Source of the DNA: Nitrospira defluvii
GTDB lineage: Bacteria > Nitrospirota > Nitrospiria > Nitrospirales > Nitrospiraceae
DNA length: 8,036 nt
NCBI GenBank assembly: GCA_016199015.1
Contig: JACQHN010000089.1
Span: 1-8,036 of the forward strand
Reading direction: 5' to 3'
Shown here: piece after piece, positions 6,543-8,036 of the stretch
How positions within the stretch are numbered: position 1 is the stretch's first letter
Layout: every line of letters starts with the position of its first letter
Notes under the pieces: model-generated
Database searches by the model: none
Told to the model about the DNA's origin: nothing
Seen by the model: only the letters and a program-made list of their open reading frames with translations
Translations under genes and position numbers: made by a program

Positions 6543-7451
6543 ATGGCACAAACGCACAGAGTAGGCTGCATGGTGCTGTTCGCTCTTTCCGCATTGGCGC
6601 CGGGCGCCTGGGCCGATGATCTCTGCCCCGACAAGGCAGACAAGAACAGGGCGAACGAGCAGTTCAAGCAGGCGGAAGAGCTTGAACGGGGAGGCCGCGC
6701 ACGCGACGCGTACAGCGCGGCTGAGAAAGTGAACAGCGACTGCCTCGCCAACTACCCGGCATGGGACACCCTCAAGAAGCGCCTGGCGAAGACCCTTGCC
6801 GGCGAAGAGGAAAAGAAAAGCCGATTCCCAGAGGCATTCGACTGGTACGAGCGCGCGCACAGCATCGCGGATGCAGGCCGGATGCAGCGCAAGTTGGTGG
6901 AGGCCAAACCGGATGACCTCAACACGGTCGCGAACGCCATCGAGTATTTCGCACGCCAGCAAGACAGCGCACAGGAACAAGCCATGCGGGCGCACGCCCT
7001 GAAGAATGTGGAGAAGGCCCTCGCGGCGGAAGACAGACAGTTCGCATCGGCCACCAGGGACTCGATGCCATCGCTCGACCTAGCCATGAATTGGGCGCGC
7101 CAGGCGAAGACCGGGGAGAGTCACGTGCGCGAGCGGGCCGAGAAGCGCGGTGACAGCGCGGCGATGGAGGACGGACGAAGTTTTCTTGAGAAGGCGCTGA
7201 CCTACTATCGCTTCGCCGAGAAGCCCGACAAAGAGAAGAAGGTGCGTGACAAAGCCAGGACGCTGGCGGAACGCGCGGCGAGCAAGGGCGAAGGTGCACG
7301 TGCCGCAGGCTACTACAACATCGCCGGTGACAGTGAGAAGGCGTCCGCGACCATCACGCAACACGAGGCCCAGGCTCAGCAAGCGGAAGAGGCCCGCAAG
7401 AAGAGTTTCAAGAAAGACCAGGACAAGCTGGAAAAAGAATTAGGCTTTTAG
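6543..7451 (+). CDS. Periplasmic helical-repeat (TPR-like) protein, function unknown
   Basis: The ATG at 6543 is preferred over the GTG at 6525 because AGGAG lies 7 nt upstream and it opens directly on a signal peptide (MAQTHRVGCMVLFALSALAP, cleavage after AWA near residue 24). The 302-residue precursor is almost all helical and highly charged. It has TPR-like alternations (AEELERGGRARDAYSAAEKV; FPEAFDWYERAHSIADAG) and a Lys/Glu/Gln-rich coiled-coil tail. Two cysteines, C28 and C67, lie in the mature N-terminal region and could form a disulfide. No enzyme motif is seen. It likely serves as an assembly or binding partner in the periplasm, perhaps for the DUF4412-like protein made just before it. 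The gene faces the convergent DedA-rhodanese gene 55 nt away. Confidence 0.8.
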   Translation: MAQTHRVGCMVLFALSALAPGAWADDLCPDKADKNRANEQFKQAEELERGGRARDAYSAAEKVNSDCLANYPAWDTLKKRLAKTLAGEEEKKSRFPEAFDWYERAHSIADAGRMQRKLVEAKPDDLNTVANAIEYFARQQDSAQEQAMRAHALKNVEKALAAEDRQFASATRDSMPSLDLAMNWARQAKTGESHVRERAEKRGDSAAMEDGRSFLEKALTYYRFAEKPDKEKKVRDKARTLAERAASKGEGARAAGYYNIAGDSEKASATITQHEAQAQQAEEARKKSFKKDQDKLEKELGF

Positions 7452-7506
7452 TTCTTCCTCGCCTGAGCGGCGGCCGGCCGGAGACAGCGGGTCGCATCCT
7501 GTCAGA

Positions 7507-8036
7507 CTACACGGCAGCGTTAGAAGAACGTCGCTCCACGGGAAATTTTCGTTCGCGCCACGCATCAAGGCCGCCTACCAGAGGACGCACTCGATGGATG
7601 CCTTTCTTCTTCAACAGAAACGCCGTCCGGGCGCTGGAGACTTCGTTCGGGCAGGTGCAGTAGAGCACGATGTCACGATCACGCGGGATTTCGTGATGGC
7701 GGTGCTCAATTTCCTCCATCGTGAAGTTGATGGCGCCTGGAATAGTCTCCGGATCGAGCTCCAGGGCGAGCGGATGCCGAACATCGACCACGCTAATGGC
7801 ATCTCCGGCGTCCAAACGTCGCTTGAGTTCCTCCACGGAAATCTTAGCCATCCGCAGGTGCCGCAAGAACTTCTGCCGATGATAGTACTTATACCCGATG
7901 AATCCCGCCACCGCGACAAGCAGAATCGTGAGCACCAACCCACGGGCCTGATCGAACAGTCCGGCCAGATACTCCAGTTGATTGCTGAACAGCGCCCCGA
8001 CTCCGGCGCACACGCCCGCCCAGATAAGGGTACCCC
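7507..8036 (-). CDS. DedA-family membrane protein fused to rhodanese, C-terminal part (5' end outside window)
   Basis: The minus-strand frame is open to the window edge (GTLIWAGVCAGVG), so the GTG at 8013 is not the real start. What is visible is the end of a DedA/SNARE-associated membrane domain: a TM helix around GLVLTILLVAVAGFIGYKYY, then a basic linker. A cytosolic rhodanese domain follows (ISVEELKRRLDAG, VVDVRHPLALE, IPGAINFTMEEI). The active-site loop is YCTCPNEVSSAR, with Cys119 and Cys121 counted from 8013, and the ending is GGLDAWRERKFPVE. The CxCPNExSSAR loop is the usual one for DedA-rhodanese fusions, so it is probably intact for sulfur transfer. DedA proteins act in lipid flipping and membrane homeostasis. 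It converges on the gene ending at 7451, with only 55 nt between. The domain call is confident; the physiological role is not known. Confidence 0.9.
   Translation of the reverse strand, partial: GTLIWAGVCAGVGALFSNQLEYLAGLFDQARGLVLTILLVAVAGFIGYKYYHRQKFLRHLRMAKISVEELKRRLDAGDAISVVDVRHPLALELDPETIPGAINFTMEEIEHRHHEIPRDRDIVLYCTCPNEVSSARTAFLLKKKGIHRVRPLVGGLDAWRERKFPVERRSSNAAV

Noticed and set aside
7471..7480. CGGCCGGCCG palindrome between convergent genes as a terminator
   Set aside because: The arms have no loop and no T-run follows on either strand.
8011..8013. GTG start for the rhodanese gene
   Set aside because: The frame continues to the window edge with typical DedA membrane sequence.
1..8036. 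CRISPR array, tRNA or rRNA genes, complete insertion sequence
   Set aside because: No regularly spaced repeats, cloverleaf sequences or transposase motifs were seen.

Overview
The window looks like the end of a phage-defence (accessory) island joined to ordinary envelope genes of a Gram-negative, moderately GC-rich bacterium. Evidence for Gram-negative: two consecutive proteins with Sec-type signal peptides and no Gram-positive features, plus a DedA-rhodanese fusion. The species cannot be fixed from the sequence. A Nitrospirota or proteobacterial host is a loose guess only.

Region by region. (1) 1-3361, + strand: the C-terminal ~1,119 residues of a very large superfamily 2 helicase with a C-terminal DUF1998/MZB zinc domain. 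It has helicase domain 2 motifs IV, V and VI and several Cys clusters. The ATPase domain 1 lies upstream of the window, so the full protein must be much longer. This architecture best fits a DruE-type (Druantia) defence helicase, though other DUF1998 helicases are possible. (2) 3362-3553: intergenic, with a candidate promoter (perfect TATAAT) and a strong Shine-Dalgarno. (3) 3554-4411, + strand: a two-gene cassette 3 nt apart. The first gene is a Panacea/SocA (DUF4065) antitoxin-type protein, the second a 98-residue basic protein with a RelE/ParE-like C-terminal pattern. It reads as a Panacea toxin-antitoxin pair with a poorly characterised toxin. (4) 4412-4821: about 410 nt with no convincing gene but several inverted repeats, including a perfect 11-bp pair; a possible island junction or degenerate element. 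(5) 4822-5458, - strand: an exported protein of unknown function whose reading frame is broken by one base at a G4 run. (6) 5459-5910: divergent intergenic region with a good sigma70-like promoter pointing right. (7) 5911-7451, + strand: a two-gene operon for a periplasmic DUF4412-like protein and a periplasmic helical, TPR-like protein. The second gene's ribosome binding site lies inside a perfect hairpin between the stop and start codons. (8) 7507-8036, - strand: the C-terminal part of a DedA membrane protein fused to a cytosolic rhodanese domain, cut by the window edge.

How the genes may work together: the helicase and the toxin-antitoxin cassette are both typical of defence islands and lie on the same strand. 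The cassette has its own promoter signals and may stabilise or guard the helicase system (inference). The right half is envelope biology with no evident link to the left half. The most interesting targets are the Panacea-linked small toxin candidate, the truncated DruE-like helicase and the SD-sequestering hairpin.
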